Source of the DNA: Micromonospora sp. RHAY321
GTDB taxonomy: Bacteria; Actinomycetota; Actinomycetes; Mycobacteriales; Micromonosporaceae
NCBI RefSeq assembly: GCF_023896955.1
Contig: NZ_JAMHIW010000006.1
Span: forward strand, 294,145 to 358,144
Reading direction: 5' to 3'
DNA: 64,000 nucleotides
Shown: positions 24,163-31,337 of the stretch, piece by piece
Position numbering within the stretch: position 1 is the first letter of the stretch
Layout of the letters: every line of letters starts with the position of its first letter
Notes under the pieces: model-generated
Seen by the model: only the letters and a program-made list of their open reading frames with translations
Told to the model about the DNA's origin: nothing
Database searches by the model: none
Made by a program: the position numbers and the translations under genes

Positions 24163-24717
24163 ATGGGTTACCAGCTCAGCGCGGTGGTCGCGGACGCCGA
24201 ACTGCTCCGCGAGCAGACCGCCGAGCTGGATCACGCGGTCCTCGGCGAGCTGCGCCAGGACTTCGCGCTGCTGCCGATCACCCCGCAGCTGGTGGTGGAG
24301 CTGACCGGGTCGCTGCCGGACTTCGCGGTGGACGACCGGAGCCCCGAGCATCCGTTCGGGCTGGTGTTGTCGCCGGCGCTGGTCGAGGTGCTGGTCCGTT
24401 GGTCGTTGCAGGGGCCGGTGGCATACCTGGAGGCCGAGTTCTTCGGCGGCGCCGGCTACCAGTCGGCGGCGGTGTGGCTGGGTGGCGCGCTGTCCTGGGG
24501 GCCGCGGTTCGACGGCGTGCTCGACGCGCCGCGCGACCAGTGGCCGATCAACTCGGCGCTGACCCGGCTCGGTGTCGAGCCGGGCACCTGGATCGACCCG
24601 TTCGCGGAACTGGGGTTGCACCTGGAGCGGAACACGGACGGTTGGCTGGCGCACGGGCGGCGACGGCTCAGCGCCGACTACTGGGATGAGCTGGTCGAGG
24701 AGTGGGAAAACCAGTAA
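24163..24717 (+). CDS. Hypothetical cytoplasmic protein
   Basis: This 184-residue soluble protein has no signal or membrane segment. It is Trp/Glu/Leu-rich with helical N-terminus (DAELLREQTAELDHAVLGEL), then LPITPQLVVELTGSL, a glycine-rich AEFFGGAGYQSAAVWLGGAL, and an acidic C-terminus DYWDELVEEWENQ. I do not recognise a domain. A ribosome site GGCGGAGGG precedes the ATG. It is the first of a run of accessory genes leading to the NACHT gene. Confidence 0.78.
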   Translation: MGYQLSAVVADAELLREQTAELDHAVLGELRQDFALLPITPQLVVELTGSLPDFAVDDRSPEHPFGLVLSPALVEVLVRWSLQGPVAYLEAEFFGGAGYQSAAVWLGGALSWGPRFDGVLDAPRDQWPINSALTRLGVEPGTWIDPFAELGLHLERNTDGWLAHGRRRLSADYWDELVEEWENQ

Positions 24718-24773
24718 TCCGGCGATCGGCAGCAACCTGAACGGCCTGGTCCCGTTGGGGACTGGGGGATTCC

Positions 24774-25304
24774 ATGAAATTGCGACAATTTGCTTTTATT
24801 GCCACGCTGCTGACGGCTGCCTGGATTTCCGGCAGCGGCGCTCCGCCATACGGGCCGACCCCGGACGAGCGACCCGCCGGCAGCGTGGAGGTCATCGACC
24901 TGAACGGCCTGCGCAACATCGAGTTCGGCGACACCGAGGACGAGCTGACCCGCCGGGGCATCCTGCGTACCGACATGGACGCCTGCGGGCCGGTGCTCGC
25001 CGGCCACGACATGGTCAGCCCGGTCTTCGCCGAGGAGAAACTGGTGCTGCTCTGGGTCGGCGACCCGATGCGGACGCCGGAGGGCATCACGGTGGGCTCA
25101 CCCGTCGACGAGGTGTGGTCGCGCTACCCGTCGGTCACCCGGTTGCGTGCTCCACAGGGGACACACCGGTTCGACGGGCTGCTGGCCCGCAGCGGCGATC
25201 GCGCGTACCTCTTCCTGCACGACGGGCTCACCGTCCGGAAGACCATCGCCGGGTACGCCGAATGGGCGCGCCGCCTCTTCGACGAGGGCACCGGCCCCTG
25301 CTGA
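24774..25304 (+). CDS. Secreted hypothetical protein
   Basis: This 176-residue protein has an N-terminal signal sequence (MKLRQFAFIATLLTAAWISG). The mature part has FGDTEDELTRRGILR, a region resembling the repeats that follow small periplasmic folds, GSPVDEVWSRYPSVTRLR and a C-terminal cysteine. The first ten codons include AAA, TTG, CAA, TTT, TTT and ATT, which are rare in this genome. Function is unknown. The two cysteines could form a disulfide outside the cell. The gene lies 79 bases before the NACHT gene, in the same direction. Confidence 0.75.
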   Translation: MKLRQFAFIATLLTAAWISGSGAPPYGPTPDERPAGSVEVIDLNGLRNIEFGDTEDELTRRGILRTDMDACGPVLAGHDMVSPVFAEEKLVLLWVGDPMRTPEGITVGSPVDEVWSRYPSVTRLRAPQGTHRFDGLLARSGDRAYLFLHDGLTVRKTIAGYAEWARRLFDEGTGPC

Positions 25305-25383
25305 CGACATTCGGACCGTAACCGGGACGTGAGGGCCCGGCCGGCCGCTTGTGTGCGTCCCAGGTGGACGGTAGAGACGACGC

Positions 25384-27492
25384 ATGCATCGGGTAACCAC
25401 GGTCGTCCTGTCGGTGATCTGCGTGGCGCTGCTCGGCGTCGCCACGAACGTCGCCACTGGCGCGTTGCCCGATCGCTGGTCGCCGTACCTCTGGTTGGCC
25501 TGGCCTCTGCTCCTGCTGCTGGTCCTGGCGCTGGTGGCGGTCGAGGTGATCCGATCGCGGGAGCCACGGCAGATGGGCGCCCCCGCGACGGCGCGGGCGC
25601 GGCGGGTGCTGTTGGAGCGGGTCCGCCGCTACTGGGTGACCAGCGTGTTGGAACGGTCGCTGCACGAGGAGGCCCGCATCGAGCTGGGCATCGCGGCCAC
25701 GGCCGACGACCGCCGCCATCCGTGGGCGTTGCAGGCCACCCGCCGGGACGGGTTCGCCGCCACCCTGGACGACCGGGCGTCGATGTACGCGCTCTTCGAC
25801 GAACTCGACCGGGCCGTGGTGATCCTCGGCGCGCCCGGCTCCGGCAAGACGACCACGCTGCTGGAACTCGCCCGCGACCTGCTCGACCGGGCCGAGGCCG
25901 ACCCGGACGCCCCGATCCCGGTGGTGCTGAACCTCTCCTCCTGGCCGACCCGCCGACTGCCGCTGGCCCGCTGGCTGACCGAGCAGCTCGGCGAGCGGTA
26001 CGGCATCCCGCCCGCGCAGAGCGCGGCATGGGTGGACGCCGGTGAACTCCTCCCCCTGCTCGACGGCCTGGACGAGGTGGCCGAGGAGCACCGGGACGCC
26101 TGCGTCCAGGCGATCGCCGACTTCCACCACAGCCAACCCCTCACCCCGCTCGCTGTCTGCTGCCGGTTGGCCGAGTACGAGCAGCTCGGCACCCGACTGC
26201 CCGTCTACGGCACCGTCACCATCCAGCCGCTCGACCGGGCGCGGATCGAGCGGTACGTCGAGCGGGCCGGGCTCGCCGGGCTGCGCAGCGCGCTCGCCGC
26301 CGACCCGGGCCTGTGGGACCTCGCGGACTCACCGCTGCTGCTCAGCATCATGGCCCTCGCGTACGCCGACGATGCCGACGTCCGGACCGGCCCGACGGCA
26401 GCCGGGACTGGTTCGGGCCGGTCGCGGCTCTTCTCCCGGTACGTCGAGGTGATGCTGAACCGCCGGCCGCACCGGAGCTACTCGCCCGCGCAGACCCGTT
26501 CCTGGCTGACGACCCTCGCCGACGAGTTGCGTCAGCGCCAGCAGACGGTCTTCGTGCTCGACCTGATCACCGAAGGCTGGTCGCCCCGGTACGGCCTGAT
26601 GCCGACGGCGCAACTGATCGCCCACCTGACCGGCCTGCTCGGCCTGAGCCTGGTACTCGCCCCGGCGGGCTGGTGGCTCGGCGGCCCGGCCGGCCTGGTC
26701 ACCGCCGCCGGTCTCGTGGCGGTGACCCAGGTGCTCTACGCCGACCAGCACAGCAACCTCTGGTCCCTCGCCTTCTCCGCGAAGGAGTCGGACCCGGTGG
26801 GCGGCCTTGGCTGGCTGTCGGGGGTGGCCATCAGGCTGGCAGGCGTCTTCGTGGATGACTGGGCCACCGTGTTCCGTATCGCGGCGCTCTCGGTGACCGT
26901 CGGGATCGGTGCCACCCTGGTCGACGGTGGCCCGTCCTGGGAGGTCGCCCTCGGCTACGGCGCCGGCTTCTTCATGGCCAACCTCATCGCGTTCGTGGCC
27001 GTGGACGAGGCGCAGATGATCCTCTATTTCGAGCCGCCCGCACCCGGCGCCGGCCGGCGCGAGCTGCCCAGCCCGATGCTGCGGCAACGACTCGCCTTCG
27101 CCCTGGGCGGGGCGGCCCCCATCGGGACGGCCACCGGTTGTCTCGCCGGGGTGTTCGTCGCGGCGGCGACGGACGGGGCGCACGGTGTCCGCACCGGGGC
27201 TCTCGTCGGCCTCGGCGCGGTGCTGATGGTCCTGACCCTGATGGCGTTGGCACCGATGCTCGATCAGTGGCTGGTCCGCCGCCGACTGGCCCGGCAGGAG
27301 ATCCTGCCCCACCCGCTGCTGCCCTTCCTCGGCCACGCTGTGCAGTGCCTCCTGCTGCGCCAGGTCGGCGACGGCCACATCTTCGTGCACCGGGAACTGC
27401 TCGACCACTTCGCCGACCGGGCTCAGCTTCCCGAGCCACGGACCACCACCGGCCTGGCCGAGGACGACCTCGGCGCTCGGGCACGGGAATGA
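25384..27492 (+). CDS. Membrane-anchored NACHT-domain NTPase
   Basis: This 702-residue STAND-type NTPase has two N-terminal membrane helices (about 5-24 and 36-56) and a charged helix RRYWVTSVLERSLHEEARIE (about 81-100). The NACHT module follows, with Walker A GAPGSGKT at 149-156 and the NACHT-type Walker B LLPLLDGLDEV at 222-232. Next is a winged-helix region, then several hydrophobic segments between about 425 and 620. It ends with GDGHIFVHRELLDHFADR, the HRxxxxxFA motif usual at the end of NACHT regions. No leucine-rich or TPR sensor repeats are seen. Bacterial NACHT proteins include proven antiphage factors. Here the membrane helices are the only visible candidate effector. The stop overlaps a 33-codon frame (ATGA). 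Confidence 0.85.
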   Translation: MHRVTTVVLSVICVALLGVATNVATGALPDRWSPYLWLAWPLLLLLVLALVAVEVIRSREPRQMGAPATARARRVLLERVRRYWVTSVLERSLHEEARIELGIAATADDRRHPWALQATRRDGFAATLDDRASMYALFDELDRAVVILGAPGSGKTTTLLELARDLLDRAEADPDAPIPVVLNLSSWPTRRLPLARWLTEQLGERYGIPPAQSAAWVDAGELLPLLDGLDEVAEEHRDACVQAIADFHHSQPLTPLAVCCRLAEYEQLGTRLPVYGTVTIQPLDRARIERYVERAGLAGLRSALAADPGLWDLADSPLLLSIMALAYADDADVRTGPTAAGTGSGRSRLFSRYVEVMLNRRPHRSYSPAQTRSWLTTLADELRQRQQTVFVLDLITEGWSPRYGLMPTAQLIAHLTGLLGLSLVLAPAGWWLGGPAGLVTAAGLVAVTQVLYADQHSNLWSLAFSAKESDPVGGLGWLSGVAIRLAGVFVDDWATVFRIAALSVTVGIGATLVDGGPSWEVALGYGAGFFMANLIAFVAVDEAQMILYFEPPAPGAGRRELPSPMLRQRLAFALGGAAPIGTATGCLAGVFVAAATDGAHGVRTGALVGLGAVLMVLTLMALAPMLDQWLVRRRLARQEILPHPLLPFLGHAVQCLLLRQVGDGHIFVHRELLDHFADRAQLPEPRTTTGLAEDDLGARARE

Positions 27493-27590
27493 GCAGAACG
27501 GCGTCAGCGATCGACCTCAACGTCGAGAGTCTCTTCGAATTCGGCCTGCAACGCCTGCTCGACGGGGTGACGGCGCTGCCCGATCGGTGA
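27489..27590 (+). pseudogene. 33-codon frame resembling a TetR regulator C-terminus
   Basis: This frame starts with an ATG overlapping the NACHT stop and reads MSRTASAIDLNV, then ESLFEFGLQRLLDGVTAL and PDR. The phrase FEFGLQRLLDG is what many TetR/AcrR regulators have at their extreme C-terminus. The rest of a TetR gene is absent, because upstream is the NACHT gene. It may therefore be the stump of a regulator cut off when the NACHT region arrived, now read as a small coupled frame. A functional micro-protein cannot be excluded. Confidence 0.4.
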
Positions 27591-27594
27591 ACGC

Positions 27595-28227
27595 TCAGGC
27601 CGGGTTGGTGGCGTGCTCGGGCAGCCGCGCCCCGGACGCGGCGGCGAAACCGGCGAGCGCGATCTCCGCCGCCTGCCGCAGGTCCTCACGGCTGACCCCG
27701 GCGGCGGCGTGTATCGCGTGACCCTCGGTGACGATCATGACGAAGCGGGCGAGCGCGGCGGGGTCTGCGTCGGCGGGTAGGTCCCCCTCGGCGACCGCGC
27801 GGACGAACCGGTCGGCGAGGGCGCGTTCACCGGCCAGGCGGCTGGCGGCGAGGAACCCGGCGACCGGGGCGTTCTCGGTGGAGCAGGCGGTGCCGCCCTG
27901 GATCGACAGGCAACCGGCCGGGCGGTCGGGTCGGGTCACGGCGAGCACGTTCTCGCGGAGCAGGGTGGCGACGACCTCGTACGCGGTGGGCTGGGCGAAC
28001 GCGGTGCGCGCGTACTCCATGTCCTGTTCGGCGTAGCGGGCCACGACCTTGCGGAACAACTCCTCCTTGCCGCCGAAGGCGGCGTAGAGGCTCGGTTTAT
28101 TGATGCCCATCGCGGCGGTGAGGTCGGTCACCGAGGCGCCCTCGTACCCCTGACGCCAGAAAACCTCCAACGCGCGCTCCAGCGCCTCGTCGGCGTCGAA
28201 CCCGCGTGGTCGCCCTCGCTGCGGCAC
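27595..28227 (-). CDS. TetR/AcrR family transcriptional regulator
   Basis: This 210-residue repressor has an N-terminal helix-turn-helix (ASVTDLTAAMGINKPSLYAAFG, residues about 31-52). The C-terminal ligand domain contains the conserved ACSTENAPVA and FVMIVTEGHAIHAAAGVSRE segments. The GTG ending at 28227 is chosen because GGAGG sits 8 bases upstream. It is divergent from the SDR gene. Two ACCGATCGGT palindromes in the 128-base gap are the probable binding sites, giving autoregulation and SDR control. It converges on the 33-codon frame with 4 bases between. Confidence 0.9.
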   Translation of the reverse strand: MPQRGRPRGFDADEALERALEVFWRQGYEGASVTDLTAAMGINKPSLYAAFGGKEELFRKVVARYAEQDMEYARTAFAQPTAYEVVATLLRENVLAVTRPDRPAGCLSIQGGTACSTENAPVAGFLAASRLAGERALADRFVRAVAEGDLPADADPAALARFVMIVTEGHAIHAAAGVSREDLRQAAEIALAGFAAASGARLPEHATNPA

Positions 28228-28265
28228 AGCCACCACCTCCGCCCACCATGCTACCCACCGTGAAA

Positions 28266-28275
28266 ACCGATCGGT
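28266..28275. promoter_or_regulatory. TetR operator candidate, site 1
   Basis: The perfect 10-base palindrome ACCGATCGGT is followed by ACAGAAAT. The same palindrome plus ACAGAAAT recurs 56 bases to the right, between the divergent TetR and SDR genes. Confidence 0.6.
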
Positions 28276-28319
28276 ACAGAAATTTGCGGCCAGGCCGGGA
28301 GGTTGCTACGGTCGGATCA

Positions 28320-28333
28320 GTACCGATCGGTAC
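28320..28333. promoter_or_regulatory. TetR operator candidate, site 2
   Basis: The perfect 14-base palindrome GTACCGATCGGTAC lies 22 bases upstream of the SDR start and is followed by AGAAAT as at site 1. A repressor bound here would block the SDR promoter. Confidence 0.65.
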
Positions 28334-28355
28334 AGAAATCGTGAGGAGATCGATC

Positions 28356-29105
28356 GTGGGACAGCTTGACGGCAAGACCGCCCTCGTCACCGGGGGAACC
28401 ACGGGCATCGGCCTGGCCGCCGCCCGCCGCTTCGCCGCCGAAGGCGCGTACGTCTTCGTCACCGGCCGACGCAAGGGCCCGCTGGACGAGGCGGTGGCCA
28501 GCATCGGCGCCAACGTCACCGGTATCGCCAGCGACGTCAGCAAGCTCGACGACCTGGACCGGGTGATGCGGGCGATCCAGGACCGGGGCGCGGGGCTGGA
28601 CGTGGTGTTCGCCAACGCCGGGGGCGGCGAGTTCCGTCCGCTCGACTCGATCACGGTCGAGCACATCGCGAACACCTTCGACACCAACGTCCACGGCACC
28701 ATCTTCACCGTGCAGAAGGCCCTGCCCCTGCTCAATGAGGGTGCCTCGATCGTGCTGACCGGCTCGACCGCCGCGAGCAACGGCACCCCGGCATTCAGCG
28801 TCTACGCCGCGTCCAAGGCCGCCATCCGCTCGTTCGGCCGCACCTGGGCCGCCGAACTGATCGGCCGGAAGATCCGGGTCAACACCCTGGTTCCCGGCTC
28901 GACCGAGACCCCCGGGCTCGCGGGCCTGGCACCCAGCCCCGAGGAGGCCCCCGGGCTGCTGGAGGCCATCGCCTCGGGCGTGCCCATGAAGCGAATGGCA
29001 CACCCCGACGAGATCGCCAACGCGGCGCTGTTCCTCGCCTCCGACCAGAGCAGCTTCATGACCGGCGGCGAGCTGTTCGTCGACGGCGGCGAGCAGCAGC
29101 TCTGA
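28356..29105 (+). CDS. SDR family oxidoreductase
   Basis: This 249-residue NAD(P)-dependent classical short-chain dehydrogenase has cofactor motif TGGTTGIG at residues 12-19, NAG at 87-89, and catalytic Ser137, Tyr150 and Lys154 (YAASK). A C-terminal loop near PGSTETPGL and the DEIANAALFLASDQSSFMTG segment are typical. Basic residues RR at 38-39 after the second strand favour NADPH. The substrate is unknown; TetR-controlled SDRs of this kind often act on reactive carbonyls. The GTG start has AGGAG seven bases upstream. Confidence 0.93.
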   Translation: MGQLDGKTALVTGGTTGIGLAAARRFAAEGAYVFVTGRRKGPLDEAVASIGANVTGIASDVSKLDDLDRVMRAIQDRGAGLDVVFANAGGGEFRPLDSITVEHIANTFDTNVHGTIFTVQKALPLLNEGASIVLTGSTAASNGTPAFSVYAASKAAIRSFGRTWAAELIGRKIRVNTLVPGSTETPGLAGLAPSPEEAPGLLEAIASGVPMKRMAHPDEIANAALFLASDQSSFMTGGELFVDGGEQQL

Positions 29106-29111
29106 CGCGGA

Positions 29112-29149
29112 AAACGCCCGGCCGATCCTCGCGGATCGACCGGGCGTTT
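29112..29149. terminator. Hairpin terminator after the SDR gene
   Basis: A 17-bp stem with one mismatch joins 29112-29128 to 29133-29149, the loop being four bases (TCGC). It ends in TTT on the plus strand and begins with AAA. It should therefore terminate both the SDR transcript and the leftward tRNA-Ser transcript. Confidence 0.85.
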
Positions 29150-29163
29150 CTGCATTTCAGGAG

Positions 29164-29250
29164 CGGTGGCGGAGGGATTTGAACCCTCGGAGGGCGTTAA
29201 CCCTCACACGCTTTCGAGGCGTGCTCCTTAGGCCGCTCGGACACGCCACC
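29164..29250 (-). tRNA. tRNA-Ser, anticodon CGA
   Basis: The 87-base class II tRNA has acceptor stem GGTGGCG/CGCCACC, anticodon stem CACGC/GCGTG, loop CTCGAAA with CGA (complement of 29214-29216), a long variable arm, T-loop GTTCAAATC, and discriminator G. It decodes UCG. No CCA is encoded. Confidence 0.96.
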
Positions 29251-29325
29251 GCCGACGAGGGTACAGGACCAGTGGTTCCGACGCCGAACCGGTATCGCCC
29301 GCACCGGCCTGGCAGGATCTTTGCC

Positions 29326-30033
29326 ATGAGTACGCACATCGGCGCGAAGCCGGGCGAGATCGCCGAGCGGGTCCTGATGCCGGGCGACCCGCTGCGGGCC
29401 AAGTGGATCGCGGAGACCTACCTCGAGGGCGCGACCTGCTACTCGACGGTTCGGGGCATGTTGGGCTTCACCGGCCGCTGGAACGGCGTCGAGGTTTCCG
29501 TCCAGGGCTCCGGCATGGGCATGCCGTCCGCCTCCATCTACGCCCACGAGCTGATCAACGAGTACGGCGTGAAGACGCTGATCCGGGTCGGTTCCTGTGG
29601 CGCCCTCAGCACCGACCTGCAGCTGCGCGACGTGGTGGCGGCGATCGGGTCGTCCACCGACTCGAACATGAACCGCATGCGGTTCGACGGGTTGATCGAC
29701 TACGCGCCGGTGGCCGACTTCGGGCTGCTGCGTACCTCGGTCGAGGTGGCCGAGCGGCGCGGCATCGCCATGCGCGTCGGGCCGATCCTGGCGGCGGACG
29801 CCTTCTACACCGACCGGCCGGACCTCTACGACACGCTGGCCGACTACGGCGTGCTGGCGGTGGAGATGGAGAGCGCGGCGCTCTACACGATCGCCGCCCG
29901 GTTCAAGGCCCGCGCGCTGACCGTGCTGACCGTCAGCGACCACATCAAGACCGGCGAGAAGACCACCTCGGAGGAGCGGGAGCAGACCTTCAGCCAGATG
30001 GTCGAGATCGCGCTGGACACCATCATCGCCTGA
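29326..30033 (+). CDS. deoD: Purine nucleoside phosphorylase, DeoD type
   Basis: This 235-residue enzyme of purine salvage cleaves inosine, guanosine or adenosine with phosphate to base and ribose-1-phosphate. It is the hexameric bacterial type: PGDPLRAKWIAE near residue 20, GSGMGMPSASIYAHEL, RVGSCGA for phosphate binding, the VEMESAALYTIAA block binding ribose, and the catalytic Asp in LTVSDHIKTGE. Length is normal. ATG at 29326 is preceded by a weak AGGAT. It is a single-gene unit ending at a GC hairpin. Confidence 0.95.
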   Translation: MSTHIGAKPGEIAERVLMPGDPLRAKWIAETYLEGATCYSTVRGMLGFTGRWNGVEVSVQGSGMGMPSASIYAHELINEYGVKTLIRVGSCGALSTDLQLRDVVAAIGSSTDSNMNRMRFDGLIDYAPVADFGLLRTSVEVAERRGIAMRVGPILAADAFYTDRPDLYDTLADYGVLAVEMESAALYTIAARFKARALTVLTVSDHIKTGEKTTSEEREQTFSQMVEIALDTIIA

Positions 30034-30049
30034 CCGTTCGTCGTACCCG

Positions 30050-30081
30050 CCGCCCCGTCGTCCGTCCGGACGGCGGGGCGG
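30050..30081 (+). terminator. Hairpin after deoD
   Basis: CCGCCCCG (30050-30057) pairs with CGGGGCGG (30074-30081), and an inner CGTCC/GGACG extends the stem. It lies 17 bases after the deoD stop. Confidence 0.7.
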
Positions 30082-30118
30082 TGCGCTGTGGGGCGGGGTG
30101 ACGGCGGTCACGGGTGAA

Positions 30119-30143
30119 AACAATACGACCGGTCGTGCTTGTT
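30119..30143. promoter_or_regulatory. TetR operator candidate
   Basis: The core ACGACCGGTCGT (30125-30136) is a perfect palindrome. It extends outward with AACAA on the left and TTGTT on the right. It lies about 20 bases before the TetR start, so the regulator probably represses its own operon, which includes the thioesterase. Confidence 0.6.
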
Positions 30144-30158
30144 TAGTACGGTGTCCGC

Positions 30159-30797
30159 ATGACCGTCGACGGACGCCTGGCCCGGGGCGAGCGCACCCGC
30201 AACGCCGCGCTGGACGCGGCCGTCGTGCTCGCCACCCAGGCCGGCCTCGACGGGCTCAGCCTCGCCCAGCTCGCCGACACGCTCGGGGTGAGCAAATCCG
30301 GCCTCTTCGCGCACTGGCGGTCGAAGGAGGCGCTCCAGCTCGCCGCGATCGACCGCGCGGTGACGCTCTGGCAGGAGCGCATCGTCGCGCCGGCCCTGCT
30401 CGCCCCGCGGGGCGTACGGCGGCTCCGCGCCCTGCACGAGGCTCGGCTCGACTTCTACGCCACCGGGGTCCTCCCCGGCGGCTGCTTCTTCGCCAACACC
30501 CAGTTCGAGTTCAACGCCCGCCCCGGCCCGGTCCGGGACCGGCTCGCCGAGACGTACGGCCAGTGGACGGCGTTCCTGGAACGCCTCGTCCAGCAGGCGG
30601 TCGACGCCGGCGAACTCCCCGCCGACCTGGACGTCCCCCAGTTGGCGTACGAGATCGACGCCCTCGGGATGGGTGCCGCGATGCAGTCCCGGCTGCTCGA
30701 CCCGGACGCCGCCTACCGGTACGCCCGCGCCGGCCTGCTGGACCGCCTGCGGGCGCTCTGCCCCGACCCGACCCTGCCAACGGAAGGCTCCCCATGA
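30159..30797 (+). CDS. TetR family transcriptional regulator
   Basis: This 212-residue regulator has a helix-turn-helix at about residues 32-55 (LSLAQLADTLGVSKSGLFAHW) followed by the RSKEALQLAAID helix. The C-terminal domain carries GGCFFANTQFEFNARPGPVR and YEIDALGMGAAMQSRLLDPD, a pattern common among regulators of lipid or acyl metabolism. The ATG at 30159 lies just after the palindromic operator. Its stop overlaps the thioesterase ATG (ATGA), so it forms a two-gene operon with its probable target. Confidence 0.9.
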   Translation: MTVDGRLARGERTRNAALDAAVVLATQAGLDGLSLAQLADTLGVSKSGLFAHWRSKEALQLAAIDRAVTLWQERIVAPALLAPRGVRRLRALHEARLDFYATGVLPGGCFFANTQFEFNARPGPVRDRLAETYGQWTAFLERLVQQAVDAGELPADLDVPQLAYEIDALGMGAAMQSRLLDPDAAYRYARAGLLDRLRALCPDPTLPTEGSP

Positions 30798-31249
30798 CCC
30801 GCGCCGTCGCCGACCAGCCCACCGTCGAGTTCGGACACGTCGAGCACGTCACGGTGCACTTCGACGACCTCGACGCGATGGGCATCCTGCACAACGCTCG
30901 TTACGCGGTGCTGCTGGAACGGGCCCTGACGCCGTACTGGACCGAGCGGGGGCTGGCCTACCGGGGCGGCGCCACCCCGCCGGACCTGTTCCACGCGGTC
31001 CGCGAGTTCACCATCACCTACCGGGCGCCGATCGCCGCCACCGGCCCGGTGGCGGTGCACTTCTGGCTCGAACACTTCGGCACCAGCAGCGCCGAGTACG
31101 CCTTCCAGTTCCGCTCCGTCGACGGCGCGACGGTGCACGCCGAGGGCCGGCGGGCCATCGTCCGCCTCGACCCGGCCACCCTGCGGCCCGCACCGTGGAC
31201 CGAGGCCGCCCGGGCGGTGGCCGCCACCCTGCTCCGCCCCGCCGCCTGA
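30794..31249 (+). CDS. Hotdog-fold acyl-CoA thioesterase (4HBT/YbgC type)
   Basis: This 151-residue cytoplasmic protein has the YbgC-class signature VHFDDLDAMGILHNARYAVL (residues about 21-40). Its Asp is the usual catalytic residue and HNARY the active-site turn. Beta strands follow with VREFTITYRAPIAATGPVAV and ending AEGRRAIVRLD. It probably hydrolyses short- or medium-chain or aromatic acyl-CoA. It is coupled to the upstream TetR gene by a 4-base overlap. The C-terminal 20 residues are Ala-rich. Confidence 0.88.
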   Translation: MTRAVADQPTVEFGHVEHVTVHFDDLDAMGILHNARYAVLLERALTPYWTERGLAYRGGATPPDLFHAVREFTITYRAPIAATGPVAVHFWLEHFGTSSAEYAFQFRSVDGATVHAEGRRAIVRLDPATLRPAPWTEAARAVAATLLRPAA

Positions 31250-31268
31250 CGCGCTGCGGCAACGCCTT

Positions 31269-31310
31269 CGGGTGCGTCCACTGTCGCCGGAGCGACAACA
31301 GACGCACCCG
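31269..31310. terminator. Hairpin between thioesterase and ABC permease genes
   Basis: CGGGTGCGTC (31269-31278) pairs with GACGCACCCG (31301-31310), and TGTCGC/GCGACA pair inside. It lies between convergent genes and should work both ways. Confidence 0.75.
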
Positions 31311-31337
31311 ATGGAGGCGTCCCGGGCCGGCGAGGGC

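Noticed and set aside
27138..27590. 150-codon frame covering the end of the NACHT gene and the TetR-like stump
   Set aside because: Its upstream two-thirds is an Arg/Pro-rich out-of-frame reading of the NACHT gene; only the final 33 codons are protein-like.
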